DNA from: Thermoplasmata archaeon
GTDB lineage: Archaea; Thermoplasmatota; Thermoplasmata; Lutacidiplasmatales; UBA184
Assembly (NCBI GenBank): GCA_030037695.1
Contig: JASHQF010000030.1
Coordinates: forward strand, 1 to 41,795
Direction: 5' to 3'
Length of the DNA: 41,795 bases
Positions within the stretch are counted from its first letter, which is position 1, and the number at the start of each line of letters is the position of its first letter. This document shows positions 16,006 to 23,668 of this stretch, piece after piece. A model generated the notes under the pieces. That model had not been told where the DNA came from and ran no database searches. It worked only from the letters and a program-made list of their open reading frames with translations. The translations under genes and the position numbers were made by a program.

Positions 16006-16539
16006 ATGGACGAGGCCGAGCTTCCGCGGGGGGTCGCCGCGGTGGGGGCGGGCCCCGTGACGGTGCACTTCGACGGCGCCTCCCAAACGGTCGGGGAGGT
16101 GCGACTCGCCGGGTACGGCTTCACGATCGAGGGTGCCGGCCTCGCCGCCGCGGAGTCGGGCCTCGCCGTGCCGCCCGGCCACCCGCGCGCGACGAACAAC
16201 GTTGCGGAGTACGTGGGCGCGATCTGCGCCCTCGAGCACCTCCTACGGCAGGGGTACGCCGGCGAGGTGACGATCTACGGAGATAGCGAGCTGGTCGTCC
16301 GCCAGGTGAACGGGGAGTACGCGGTCCGGACCGACCATCTCGTCCCGTACCACGCCCGCCTCGTGCAGCTCGCCGAGCGCTTCCGGAAGGTCGAGTTCCG
16401 CTGGGTCCCGCGGGAGGAGAACCAACGGGCCGACGCGCTCTCGAAGCGGGCGATCGAGGACGCGGTTGCGGACGCCCGGTCCCGTCGATCCCCGGGGGAT
16501 GCCGGAACGACGTCCGACCCCGACGACCGCCCGGACTAG
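16006..16539 (+). CDS. rnhA: ribonuclease HI
   Basis: Cleaves the RNA strand of RNA-DNA hybrids in replication and repair. The 177 residues include all four catalytic acidic residues of the RNase H fold: D23 (HFDGAS), E68 (NNVAEY), D93 (YGDSEL) and D143 (NQRADALSK). The short form without the basic protrusion resembles archaeal and Sso-type RNase HI. The C-terminal 30 residues are an Asp/Arg-rich tail. The start is ATG at 16006, immediately after the zinc-ribbon gene. Confidence 0.93.
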   Translation: MDEAELPRGVAAVGAGPVTVHFDGASQTVGEVRLAGYGFTIEGAGLAAAESGLAVPPGHPRATNNVAEYVGAICALEHLLRQGYAGEVTIYGDSELVVRQVNGEYAVRTDHLVPYHARLVQLAERFRKVEFRWVPREENQRADALSKRAIEDAVADARSRRSPGDAGTTSDPDDRPD

Positions 16540-16721
16540 CCCCAGCGCACGGTGTAGACGAGGGTGCGGCCCTCGATGGCGGCCCGCGCCCGCGCCGGGT
16601 CCACGAACGTCGCGAACGCCGCGGCCGCCTCGGGCGAAAGCCGGGGAGGGACCCCGTAGCCGCGAGGGGTTCCCGCGCCCAACCGCGGTGGGACTCGGGC
16701 CGGAAGCTCGGGACCGGGCAC
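16536..16721 (-). CDS. possible small protein, unknown
   Basis: 61 residues from GTG 16721. The second half (GYGVPPRLSPEAAAAFATF, then VDPARARAAIEGRTLVYTVRW) has strong GC-rich third codon positions and looks coding; the first half less so. Its stop overlaps the rnhA stop convergently. No family is recognised and no clear promoter is seen; it may be co-transcribed with the small frame at 16739-16903. Confidence 0.4.
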   Translation of the reverse strand: MPGPELPARVPPRLGAGTPRGYGVPPRLSPEAAAAFATFVDPARARAAIEGRTLVYTVRWG

Positions 16722-16738
16722 TCGAAGGCTCCCCTAGG

Positions 16739-16903
16739 TCAGTCGCGGCGAGCGAGCTCGCCCGGCAAGGGGAACGGGTAGCGCACCGGCTTCGATCGCG
16801 CGTAGAACGGGAGCGCCGCGAGGAGCGGCGCGGGCCCCGGGCTCCGCGGGGCGCGGAGGGGGAGCGCGGCGATCGGCGTTCGTCCGCTCGGTACGTCCGA
16901 CAC
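16739..16903 (-). CDS. possible small Pro-rich protein, unknown
   Basis: 54 residues from GTG 16903. Third codon positions are almost all G or C. The sequence is Pro/Ala/Arg-rich and ends with a more structured LPFYARSKPVRYPFPLPGEL. A TTTATG box lies 33-38 nt upstream. No family is recognised. This may be a real small gene; the start is uncertain. Confidence 0.42.
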   Translation of the reverse strand: MSDVPSGRTPIAALPLRAPRSPGPAPLLAALPFYARSKPVRYPFPLPGELARRD

Positions 16904-16935
16904 GGGCTCTCGGGAGGCGTCAGACGGCCGTCGTA

Positions 16936-16941
16936 CATAAA
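16936..16941 (-). promoter_or_regulatory. TATA-like box upstream of the small genes at 16.5-16.9 kb
   Basis: TTTATG on the minus strand in a GC-rich context. It would drive leftward transcription of the two small frames. Confidence 0.4.
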
Positions 16942-17237
16942 CCCCCACCTCGACTGGAAGCGGGGGGGTTCCTCGGCGTACCCTGACGGGCGCGAACGGC
17001 GGACATCGGGCAGACAACGTTAGGACCGTGGGCCGTGGGCGGGGCCGTTAAGGGCCTGGCCCTGCTCGCGGCCGCGGGGGGAGTAGCGCGGGGGCGGGGG
17101 CCGAACCGTCCGGGTTCTTCCGGCGGGCCGAGGAGGAGCTGCTGGGCCTTGCCGTCGAATCCCAGCGCGCCGATTGGGTCTACTCTACGTTCATCACCGA
17201 CGACACCCAGGAGCTGTCGTCGCGGGCGCAGAGCCGG

Positions 17238-18815
17238 ATGATCCAGGCCACGGTCCGCCTCGTGAAGGAGGCGACGGGGCTCCCGGAGGCCCGTCTCTCC
17301 GCCGACGACCGGCGAAGGTCGCGGCTCCTCCGCGTGTCGCTGCCGCTCCTCGCTCCTTCCGATCCCGCGGAGTCGGACGAGGTGACCGCGCTCGTCGCCT
17401 CGATGCAGGCGCGGTATGCGACCTGGCGCCATCAGCCGGCCGGGTCCGCCGAGCCGCTCGTACTGGAGGCGCTCTCCCACGTGCTCGAGGAGAGCCGGGA
17501 CCCGAGGCTGCTCGAGGACGTCTGGACCGGCTGGCACCGGGTGGGCCGATCGATGCGGCCGGATTTCACCCGGTACGTCGAGCTTGCGAACCGAGGCGCG
17601 CGCGAGGTGGGCTTCGCGGACACGGGTGCGATGTGGCAGTCGAAGTACGACATGCCCCCCGAGGCGTTCGACCGGGAGGTCGATCGCCTCTGGTCGGAGG
17701 TTCGTCCGCTGTACGAGGCGCTCCACGCCTACACTCGGGCCCGGCTGCGCGCGACGTACGGGGACCAGGTGCCGGCGTCCGGGCCGATCCCGGCCCAGTT
17801 CCTCGGGAACATGTGGGCGCAGCAGTGGGACCCTCTCTACGCGATCCTCGCGCCGCCGTCCGCCCGCTCCGGCGCCGACCTCACTCGTCTCCTGGTCGAG
17901 CGCGCCACGACCCCGTCCGGCATGGTGCGGTTCGCCGAGGCGTTCTTCGTCTCGCTCGGCTTCGATCCGCTGCCGTCGACGTTCTGGGAGCGCTCGATGC
18001 TGACCCGGCCCCGCGACCGCGAGGTCGTCTGCCACGCGAGCGCCTGGGACGTCGATTTCGTCGACGACCTGAGGATCAAGATGTGCATCGAGATCACGGG
18101 GGACGACTTCCGCACGGTCCACCACGAGCTCGGGCACAACTTCTACCAGCGCGCCTACGGGAACCTGCCGTTCCTGTTCCGCGACAGCGCCCACGACGGG
18201 TTCCACGAGGCGATCGGCGACACGATCGCCCTCTCGGTCACTCCCGCGTACCTCGCGAAGATCGGGCTCGTCCGCGAGGACGCTCCCCGGGACGACGACA
18301 TCGCCTTCCTCCTGCGCCGCGCCCTCGAGAAGATCGCCTTCCTGCCGTTCGGGCTCGTGATCGACCGTTGGCGGTGGGAGGTGTTCCGCGGCGCCATCGG
18401 GCCGAAGGAGTACAACCGTCGTTGGTGGGAGCTTCGGCGCGAGTACCAGGGGATCGCGCCTCCCGGCGAGCGCGGCGAGGAGGAGTTCGACCCGGGGGCG
18501 AAGATGCACGTCGCGGCGAACGTGCCGTACATCCGCTACTTCCTCGCGCACATCCTTCAGTTCCAGTTCCACCGCGCGCTGCTCCGGACCGCCGGCGTCG
18601 ACGGGCCGTTGCATCTCGGCTCAATCTACGGCTCGAAGGAGGCGGGGCGGCGCCTGCGCACGACCCTCGAGATGGGGGCTTCCCAGGAGTGGCCGGAAGC
18701 CCTCGCGGCGCTCACCGGGGAGCGCACCATGAGCGGCCGCGGGCTGATCGAGTACTTCGCGCCGCTCTCGCGTTGGCTCGCGGAGCAGAACCGCGGGGTC
18801 CCGGTCGGCTGGTAG
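17238..18815 (+). CDS. M2-family (ACE-like) zinc metallopeptidase; true N-terminus lies further upstream
   Basis: Dipeptidyl carboxypeptidase of the angiotensin-converting-enzyme family. The zinc site is HELGH at residues 296-300, and the third ligand E324 is in GFHEAIGD. The surrounding FRDSAHDGFHEAIGDTIALSV is almost the ACE consensus. ATG 17238 is the first usual start, giving 525 residues. The same frame stays open back to 17052, and from about 17115 encodes FFRRAEEELLGLAVESQ, then ADWVYSTFITDDTQ, which is the conserved M2 N-terminus. No ATG, GTG or TTG occurs in that stretch. Either a non-standard start is used, or the G-runs at 17071-17100 hide an indel. No signal peptide is visible, so it is probably cytoplasmic. 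Confidence 0.88.
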   Translation: MIQATVRLVKEATGLPEARLSADDRRRSRLLRVSLPLLAPSDPAESDEVTALVASMQARYATWRHQPAGSAEPLVLEALSHVLEESRDPRLLEDVWTGWHRVGRSMRPDFTRYVELANRGAREVGFADTGAMWQSKYDMPPEAFDREVDRLWSEVRPLYEALHAYTRARLRATYGDQVPASGPIPAQFLGNMWAQQWDPLYAILAPPSARSGADLTRLLVERATTPSGMVRFAEAFFVSLGFDPLPSTFWERSMLTRPRDREVVCHASAWDVDFVDDLRIKMCIEITGDDFRTVHHELGHNFYQRAYGNLPFLFRDSAHDGFHEAIGDTIALSVTPAYLAKIGLVREDAPRDDDIAFLLRRALEKIAFLPFGLVIDRWRWEVFRGAIGPKEYNRRWWELRREYQGIAPPGERGEEEFDPGAKMHVAANVPYIRYFLAHILQFQFHRALLRTAGVDGPLHLGSIYGSKEAGRRLRTTLEMGASQEWPEALAALTGERTMSGRGLIEYFAPLSRWLAEQNRGVPVGW

Positions 18816-18888
18816 CGTCGCCGGCCGGTGCCCTCCGAACGTCCTGCGCCGCGACCTTCTTACGCCCCGACCCGCCTCTCCTCGACCG

Positions 18889-19359
18889 ATGCTGCTCGAC
18901 CCCGGCGAGAGCGTGCTGCGCAGCGCCTATGCGGTCCTCGAGCGGCCCGAGGCGGGGGCGGCCCGCGGGGGCCCGGGCGTCCTGTACCTCACCAACCGCC
19001 GGCTCCTGTTCGAGGCGCCGGCGTCCCGCGGGCTGATGCGCGACCTGCTGCAGGGCAAGGAGAACCACCTCGCCTGGGACGAGCGACTCCCCGAGATCCG
19101 GAACGTCTCGGTCCGGCGCGGACGCGTCGGACGGCCCCGGCTCGTCGTGGAGGTCGCCCGGGGTCGGCCCGTGTTCGATGTCCTCGAGCCCGAGGCGTGG
19201 GCGGGAGCGATCGCCGAGGCGCGCTACGGTGCCGCGGCGTCGGCGGCCCCGGCGCTGCATACCGTCGAGCGCGAGATCGTGAAGGTACGGTGCCGGTACT
19301 GCGGGAACCTCGCGCACGAGACGAGCGGCCGATGCGCGGCGTGCGGCGCCCCGCTCTAG
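18889..19359 (+). CDS. GRAM/PH-like domain protein with C-terminal zinc ribbon
   Basis: 156 residues. The N-terminal part has the GRAM/bacterial-PH-like pattern (GESVLRSAYAVLE, VLYLTNRRLLFEAP, IRNVSVRRGRVGRPRLVVEV), a lipid- or protein-binding fold. The C-terminus is a zinc ribbon (VRCRYCGNLAHETSGRCAACGAPL: four Cys). Exact role unknown. ATG 18889 is 26 nt downstream of a CTTCTTACG box (18856-18863), which supports this start. Confidence 0.75.
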   Translation: MLLDPGESVLRSAYAVLERPEAGAARGGPGVLYLTNRRLLFEAPASRGLMRDLLQGKENHLAWDERLPEIRNVSVRRGRVGRPRLVVEVARGRPVFDVLEPEAWAGAIAEARYGAAASAAPALHTVEREIVKVRCRYCGNLAHETSGRCAACGAPL

Positions 19360-19371
19360 CCGCCCGTCCGC

Positions 19372-19989
19372 CTAGTTCTCCCCCCAGGCCGCGGGCCACT
19401 CCGCGAGGGATCGCGTCGCGGGCACCCCGTCCGCGGACGACGATCGCGCCGGGCGGAGGGAGTCGATCGCGTGGTAGAGCAGCTCGTAGGCCGCGTCCTC
19501 CGCGTCGGCGAACTCCCCGGCCTCGGGCGACCCGGGGACGAGCACGGTGACCGACCTCGGCCCCGGGCGGAGCAGCACGAGGCCGGAGCCGTCGCGCCGC
19601 GCCCAGGCGAGGAGCCGTCCCTCGGGTCGGACGACCTCCCCGACCCACCGCAGGGTGCCGAACCAGCGGCCGGCCAGCGCGCGGAGCCGGCGCTCGTGGC
19701 CCGGCCCCGGGGGAAGGTCGAGGTGGGAGACCGTCCGGAGGTCGTCGAGCGCTCCGAGGGGGATCCCTCCGGGGCCGGCGAGCGCCCGATAGCCCCCGTC
19801 GACCCGCTCGACCAGACCTTCCCGCTCGAGACGGCGGAGCGATCGAGAGAGCGACTCCGGATGGGCGTCCAGCACGCGGCGAAGACCGCTGAACGTGATC
19901 GAACCGCCGAGCCCCTGCAGGGTGCCGAGGACCCGGTCGTCCAGCGTCGAGCCCTCGAACGTGAACCCCCCGTCCCGTTCGCCGGGCAT
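19372..19989 (-). CDS. winged-helix DNA-binding regulator
   Basis: 205 residues. The N-terminal winged helix is clear: DDRVLGTLQGLGGSITFSGL, then HPESLSRSLRRLEREGLVERVDGGYRAL (recognition helix and wing, MarR/ArsR-like). The C-terminal domain of about 120 residues (LRALAGRWFGTLRWVGEV, LLAWARRDGSGLVLLRPG) is a likely ligand-binding or dimerisation part of unknown type. ATG 19989 lies about 22-31 nt after GATAAATCCC, a clear leaderless promoter. The targets are unknown. Confidence 0.8.
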   Translation of the reverse strand: MPGERDGGFTFEGSTLDDRVLGTLQGLGGSITFSGLRRVLDAHPESLSRSLRRLEREGLVERVDGGYRALAGPGGIPLGALDDLRTVSHLDLPPGPGHERRLRALAGRWFGTLRWVGEVVRPEGRLLAWARRDGSGLVLLRPGPRSVTVLVPGSPEAGEFADAEDAAYELLYHAIDSLRPARSSSADGVPATRSLAEWPAAWGEN

Positions 19990-20010
19990 CGTCGGAGGCG
20001 AACGGAGCCC

Positions 20011-20020
20011 GGGATTTATC
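20011..20020 (-). promoter_or_regulatory. TATA box for the winged-helix regulator
   Basis: GATAAATCCC on the minus strand, ending 22 nt before ATG 19989. Confidence 0.6.
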
Positions 20021-20138
20021 GGCCCGGTGGCGCCGAGGAAACCGGCGCCCCGCTCCGCGGAGCCCCCTCGTGTGACCGGACCATCCCCGACCCGCTCAAT
20101 ATCCCCGGACGGGCCCTAACGGAGGCGAGGTTGCACAG

Positions 20139-20393
20139 ATGACCGGGTCAGAATTCGAAGGGGACGAACGTCGAGCACGGTACGGGCCGTGGGTCTGGAC
20201 GGCCTACCGGGCGTACAACGAGCTCCTCCGTGAGAAGGTGAAGAAGCGGTTCGAGGCGCAGGAGGGCCCGTGGATGGAGAAGCTCGCCGACCTCCTGGTG
20301 CAGATCGTCAACGCCCGCTGGGAAGGCGGACGCAAGGGCGAGAAGACGGCGAAGGAGCTGTTCCAGCAGCTCGATCGCCTCCTCTCCGAATGA
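20139..20393 (+). CDS. small helical protein, unknown
   Basis: 84 residues, mainly charged and probably helical (YNELLREKVKKRFEAQEG, MEKLADLLVQIVNARWEGG, TAKELFQQLDRLLSE). No family is recognised. ATG 20139 follows a CCTAACG box by about 26 nt. It lies upstream of the HtrA-like gene in the same direction, with a 106-nt gap. Confidence 0.7.
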   Translation: MTGSEFEGDERRARYGPWVWTAYRAYNELLREKVKKRFEAQEGPWMEKLADLLVQIVNARWEGGRKGEKTAKELFQQLDRLLSE

Positions 20394-20499
20394 GGGGGAC
20401 GATGGCGCCCCACCCCCTGCCCCGCCCCCCGATCGGGCCGGAGCCGGGATTGCCCTGGCCCGGGACCGACCCCCAACGCGCCGTCGCGCTCGACCGTCC

Positions 20500-21456
20500 G
20501 TGACCGCGCTCGACCTCGAAGACCGCATCACCGCGGCCGTCGAGACGATCGCCCCGAGCGTCGCCGTCGTCGAGTCGGTGCGCGAGCGGCCCGGCCGCCG
20601 CCTGGGGGGCTACCCCCACGCCGCCGCAGGGTCCGCCGTGATCTCGGGGCGGGACGGCCGTCTCGTGACGAACCATCACGTGGTCGAGGGCGCGGACCGG
20701 CTCGTCGTCCGGCTCGCGGACGGCCGGGAGCTCCCCGGGACCGTGATCGGCAGCGATCCTGCGACCGACCTCGCCGTCGTCCAGGTCGAAGCGAACGATC
20801 TGCCCGCGGCCACGTGGGGGGACTCCGAGGCCCTGCGGGTCGGCCAGATCGTCTTGGCCGTGGGGAACGCGCTCGGGCTACCCGGCGGACCGACGGTCTC
20901 CCTCGGCGTGGTGAGCGCGCTCGGCCGCCCTCTCCCCGGAGCCGACTTCGTCTTCGAGGGGCTGCTGCAGACCGACGCCGCGATCAATCCGGGGAACAGC
21001 GGGGGCCCGCTGCTCGACCTCGGCGGGAGGGTCGTCGGCATCAACGCCGCCGTGATCCCGTTCGCCCAAGGGGTCGGCTTCGCGATCCCGATCCATGCCG
21101 TCGCCCGGATCGAGGCGGAGCTCGGCACCCGAGGGCGCGTCGTGCGTCCCTGGATCGGGGTCTCCGTCGCCGAGCTCGGGCCCGACCTCGCGCGCCGGCA
21201 CGCGCTCGTCCCCCGATCGGGGCTGTGGGTCGCGGAGGTCGTCGCGCGCTCCCCCGCCCACCGGGGCGGGATCCGTCCGGGCGATCTCCTGGTCCGCATC
21301 GGGCCGTTCGAGGTCCGCACCGTGCGCGAGCTCCTGGAATCGCTGGCGAGGTTCCCGGTCGGGGCGGATCTTGGCGTCGGCCTGCTCCGGCGCGGGGAGC
21401 CGTTCACGACCACCGTGCCGCTCCAGGAGGCGCCGGTCCCGGTGGCGGCGCGTTAG
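20500..21456 (+). CDS. HtrA/DegP-like serine protease with one PDZ domain
   Basis: 318 residues. The trypsin-like catalytic triad is complete: H60 (TNHHVV), D90 (ATDLAVV), S167 (NPGNSGGP). One C-terminal PDZ domain spans about 215-310 (VVARSPAHRGGIRPGDLLVRIG). HtrA proteins degrade or refold damaged proteins, normally outside the cytoplasmic membrane. Here there is no signal peptide or membrane anchor, so a cytoplasmic role is suggested. The start is GTG 20500. A missed upstream signal sequence is unlikely, because no membrane-like frame precedes it. Confidence 0.92.
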   Translation: MTALDLEDRITAAVETIAPSVAVVESVRERPGRRLGGYPHAAAGSAVISGRDGRLVTNHHVVEGADRLVVRLADGRELPGTVIGSDPATDLAVVQVEANDLPAATWGDSEALRVGQIVLAVGNALGLPGGPTVSLGVVSALGRPLPGADFVFEGLLQTDAAINPGNSGGPLLDLGGRVVGINAAVIPFAQGVGFAIPIHAVARIEAELGTRGRVVRPWIGVSVAELGPDLARRHALVPRSGLWVAEVVARSPAHRGGIRPGDLLVRIGPFEVRTVRELLESLARFPVGADLGVGLLRRGEPFTTTVPLQEAPVPVAAR

Positions 21457-21522
21457 CGCTCGCTTCCAGAGCGAGGAGCAAGGGCCCGCTCCGCTCTTAG
21501 CCCCCGGGGCCCTACCGCGGCG

Positions 21523-22536
21523 ATGCTCACCGACGCCGCGGGCCGCTACGTGACCGACCTGCGCGTGAGCGTCACGAAGCGGTGCAATTTCGGGTGTATC
21601 TACTGCCACGACGAAGGTCTCGGCCCTGTCGCTCGACCCCGGGCCCCGCACGACGAGGAGATCAGCCCGATCGAGGTCGAGCGTCTGGTCGCGGTCGCGC
21701 GGGAGTTCGGGATCCGCTCGGTGAAGTTCACGGGCGGGGAGCCGCTCGTCCGGTCCGACCTCGAGGAGATCGTCGCCCGGACCGTCCGGCAGATCCCCGA
21801 CGTGTCGCTGACCACCAACGGGTCGATGCTCGCCGCGCGGGCCGAGCCGCTGCGCGCCGCCGGCCTGAAACGGGTCAACGTCTCCCTCGATACGCTCGAT
21901 GCGGAGGAGTTCCGGGCGATCCGGGGCGGCGCGCTCGCCCCGGTCCTGCGGGGCGTTCGAGAGGCCGTCCGTGTCGGCCTCACGCCGGTGAAGGTCAACA
22001 TGGTCGTCTTCCGCCGGACCGTCGATCACCTCGCGTCGCTGATCGCCTTCGTCGATCGGACCGACGGCCTGCGCCTCCAGCTGATCCAGTTCATGCCGGA
22101 GCTCGTCGACCCGCACGACTGGGCGGTCGACATCGCCCAGGTCCGGCGCTGGCTCGAGGAGCACGCGTCGCAAGTGCTGGTCCGCGAGATGCACCACCGG
22201 CGGGTCTACCGGTTCGGACGGGCCGAGGTCGAGCTCGTCGACCCCGTGTACAACGCCGACTTCTGCGCCCACTGCCACCGGATCCGCGTGACCCACCGCG
22301 GGGAGCTCAAGGGCTGCCTCAACCGCAACGACGACCTCGTGCCGACGCGCGGCCTGGACGACGCCGCGCTCCGCGACGCGTTCCGGACCGTGATCACGAC
22401 CCGGGTCCCGTACTACGGAGGGTACCTCCGCGCCTACCCGGGAGCCCCGAGCGTCGGCTCCGCGCTCCCGATGCTCTCCGCCGGGCCCCGCGCGGGATCG
22501 CCTCGCGGATCGGACGCCGCGCCGGGGGGCCGATGA
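21523..22536 (+). CDS. moaA: GTP 3',8-cyclase (molybdenum cofactor biosynthesis)
   Basis: Radical SAM enzyme that starts molybdopterin synthesis from GTP. The 337 residues have both [4Fe-4S] sites: the N-terminal SAM cluster CNFGCIYC (C21, C25, C28) and the C-terminal GTP-site cluster NADFCAHCHRIRVTHRGELKGC. The SAM motif FTGGEPLVR is also present. The usual C-terminal GG activation motif is replaced by an Ala/Gly/Ser-rich tail ending PGGR. ATG 21523 lies 23-29 nt after a CTCTTAG box. No other moa genes are in the window. The stop overlaps the next start (ATGA). Confidence 0.95.
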   Translation: MLTDAAGRYVTDLRVSVTKRCNFGCIYCHDEGLGPVARPRAPHDEEISPIEVERLVAVAREFGIRSVKFTGGEPLVRSDLEEIVARTVRQIPDVSLTTNGSMLAARAEPLRAAGLKRVNVSLDTLDAEEFRAIRGGALAPVLRGVREAVRVGLTPVKVNMVVFRRTVDHLASLIAFVDRTDGLRLQLIQFMPELVDPHDWAVDIAQVRRWLEEHASQVLVREMHHRRVYRFGRAEVELVDPVYNADFCAHCHRIRVTHRGELKGCLNRNDDLVPTRGLDDAALRDAFRTVITTRVPYYGGYLRAYPGAPSVGSALPMLSAGPRAGSPRGSDAAPGGR

Positions 22537-22988
22537 CGATCGATTTCGCGTGGGAGCGCACCCCCCGACGTACGGTCGTCGCCTACCGGTGGAAGGGCCC
22601 GTGGAGTGATCGCCGCATCCGCCGCGAGTTCGAAAAGATCGCGAACTGGGCCCGTTCCGCGGGCCATCGCACCGGCGCCTGGATCTTCCTCGAACCGGCC
22701 GAGCGGACGTGGGAGGTCGCGGTCGAGGTCCGCGGGCGACCCCGGCCTCCCGCGCCCCTGCGCGCGAGGACCCTGCCCGCGGCGACCGTCGGCCATGTCG
22801 TCTTCGATCCCGAGGTCGTCTCCCCGCGGATCGTCTACCACGGCCTCTCCGATTGGCTGCGCGCGCGACGCAAGGACGGCACGATCCGGTCGATCGGCCC
22901 GTCCCGCGAGGTCTATGCGGGGAACCCGTGGACGCGTCGCTCCGCGTGGTCGCGGACCGACGTGCAGTTCGTCGTGCGCAAGCGATGA
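22533..22988 (+). CDS. GyrI-like / effector-binding domain protein
   Basis: 151 residues with the GyrI-like small-molecule-binding fold: WERTPRRTVVAYRWKGPW at the start, EKIANWARSAGHRTGAWIF, the LPAATVGHVVFDP strand, and a C-terminal REVYAGNPWTRRSAWSRTDV, matching 'E.Y...P......T.l..PV' of the family. Such domains bind hydrophobic ligands or inhibit gyrase; the role here is unknown. ATGA overlap with moaA indicates coupling, but a link to molybdenum cofactor synthesis is only contextual. Confidence 0.78.
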   Translation: MTIDFAWERTPRRTVVAYRWKGPWSDRRIRREFEKIANWARSAGHRTGAWIFLEPAERTWEVAVEVRGRPRPPAPLRARTLPAATVGHVVFDPEVVSPRIVYHGLSDWLRARRKDGTIRSIGPSREVYAGNPWTRRSAWSRTDVQFVVRKR

Positions 22989-23040
22989 GCCCCCCGAGCC
23001 CTCAAGTTCCCCGCCGGCGTGGGTCCCCGAGGCCGCGTAG

Positions 23041-23661
23041 ATGACGAGCTCGGTCGATCCCGCCGAGGCCCGGCCGCGGCGCACCGCGACCTTCGCGGGG
23101 GGTTGCTTCTGGTGCACCGAGGCGGTCTTCTCCGAGCTCGACGGCGTGGAGGGGGTCCTGCCGGGGTACAGCGGAGGGTCGCGCCCGAATCCGACGTACG
23201 AGGAGGTCTGCACCGGGCGCACGGGCCACGCCGAGGCGGTCGAGATCACCTACCGCCCCGACCGGATCTCCTACCGCGATCTCCTCGTGATCTTCTTCAC
23301 GACCCACGACCCGACGACGAAGGACCGGCAGGGGAACGACGTCGGGACGCAGTACCGCTCGGCCGTCTTCTACCGGACCCCGGAGGAGAAGGCGACGGCG
23401 GAGGCGGTCGTCGCCGAGCTGGAGGAGGCGAGGGTGTTCCGTCGGCCGGTCGTCACCGAGATCGTCCCGTTCACGGAGTTCTTCCCGGCCGAGGAGTACC
23501 ACCGGCAGTACTACCGCCGTAACCCCGAGAAGGGGTACTGCCAGGCGGTGATTGCGCCGAAGCTCGCCAAGTTCCGCAAGGAGCACGCGGACCGGCTGCG
23601 TCCCGCCGCGCCGTCCGGGACCCCCCGGGGGCCTGCCGCGGCGCCGCGGGCGAGCCCCTGA
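23041..23661 (+). CDS. msrA: peptide-methionine (S)-S-oxide reductase
   Basis: Repairs methionine S-sulfoxide. The active-site motif GGCFWC has catalytic Cys22. GYSGG, then PTYEEVCTGRTGHAEAV and FFTTHDPTTKDRQGNDVGTQYRS are standard MsrA motifs, and HRQYYRRNPEKGYCQAVI is the C-terminal part. The 206 residues end in a Pro/Ala/Arg tail beyond the usual enzyme. It is cytoplasmic. The gene is convergent with the GltD-like gene, and MsrB is encoded 3 kb away. Confidence 0.96.
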   Translation: MTSSVDPAEARPRRTATFAGGCFWCTEAVFSELDGVEGVLPGYSGGSRPNPTYEEVCTGRTGHAEAVEITYRPDRISYRDLLVIFFTTHDPTTKDRQGNDVGTQYRSAVFYRTPEEKATAEAVVAELEEARVFRRPVVTEIVPFTEFFPAEEYHRQYYRRNPEKGYCQAVIAPKLAKFRKEHADRLRPAAPSGTPRGPAAAPRASP

Positions 23662-23668
23662 ACCCTCG

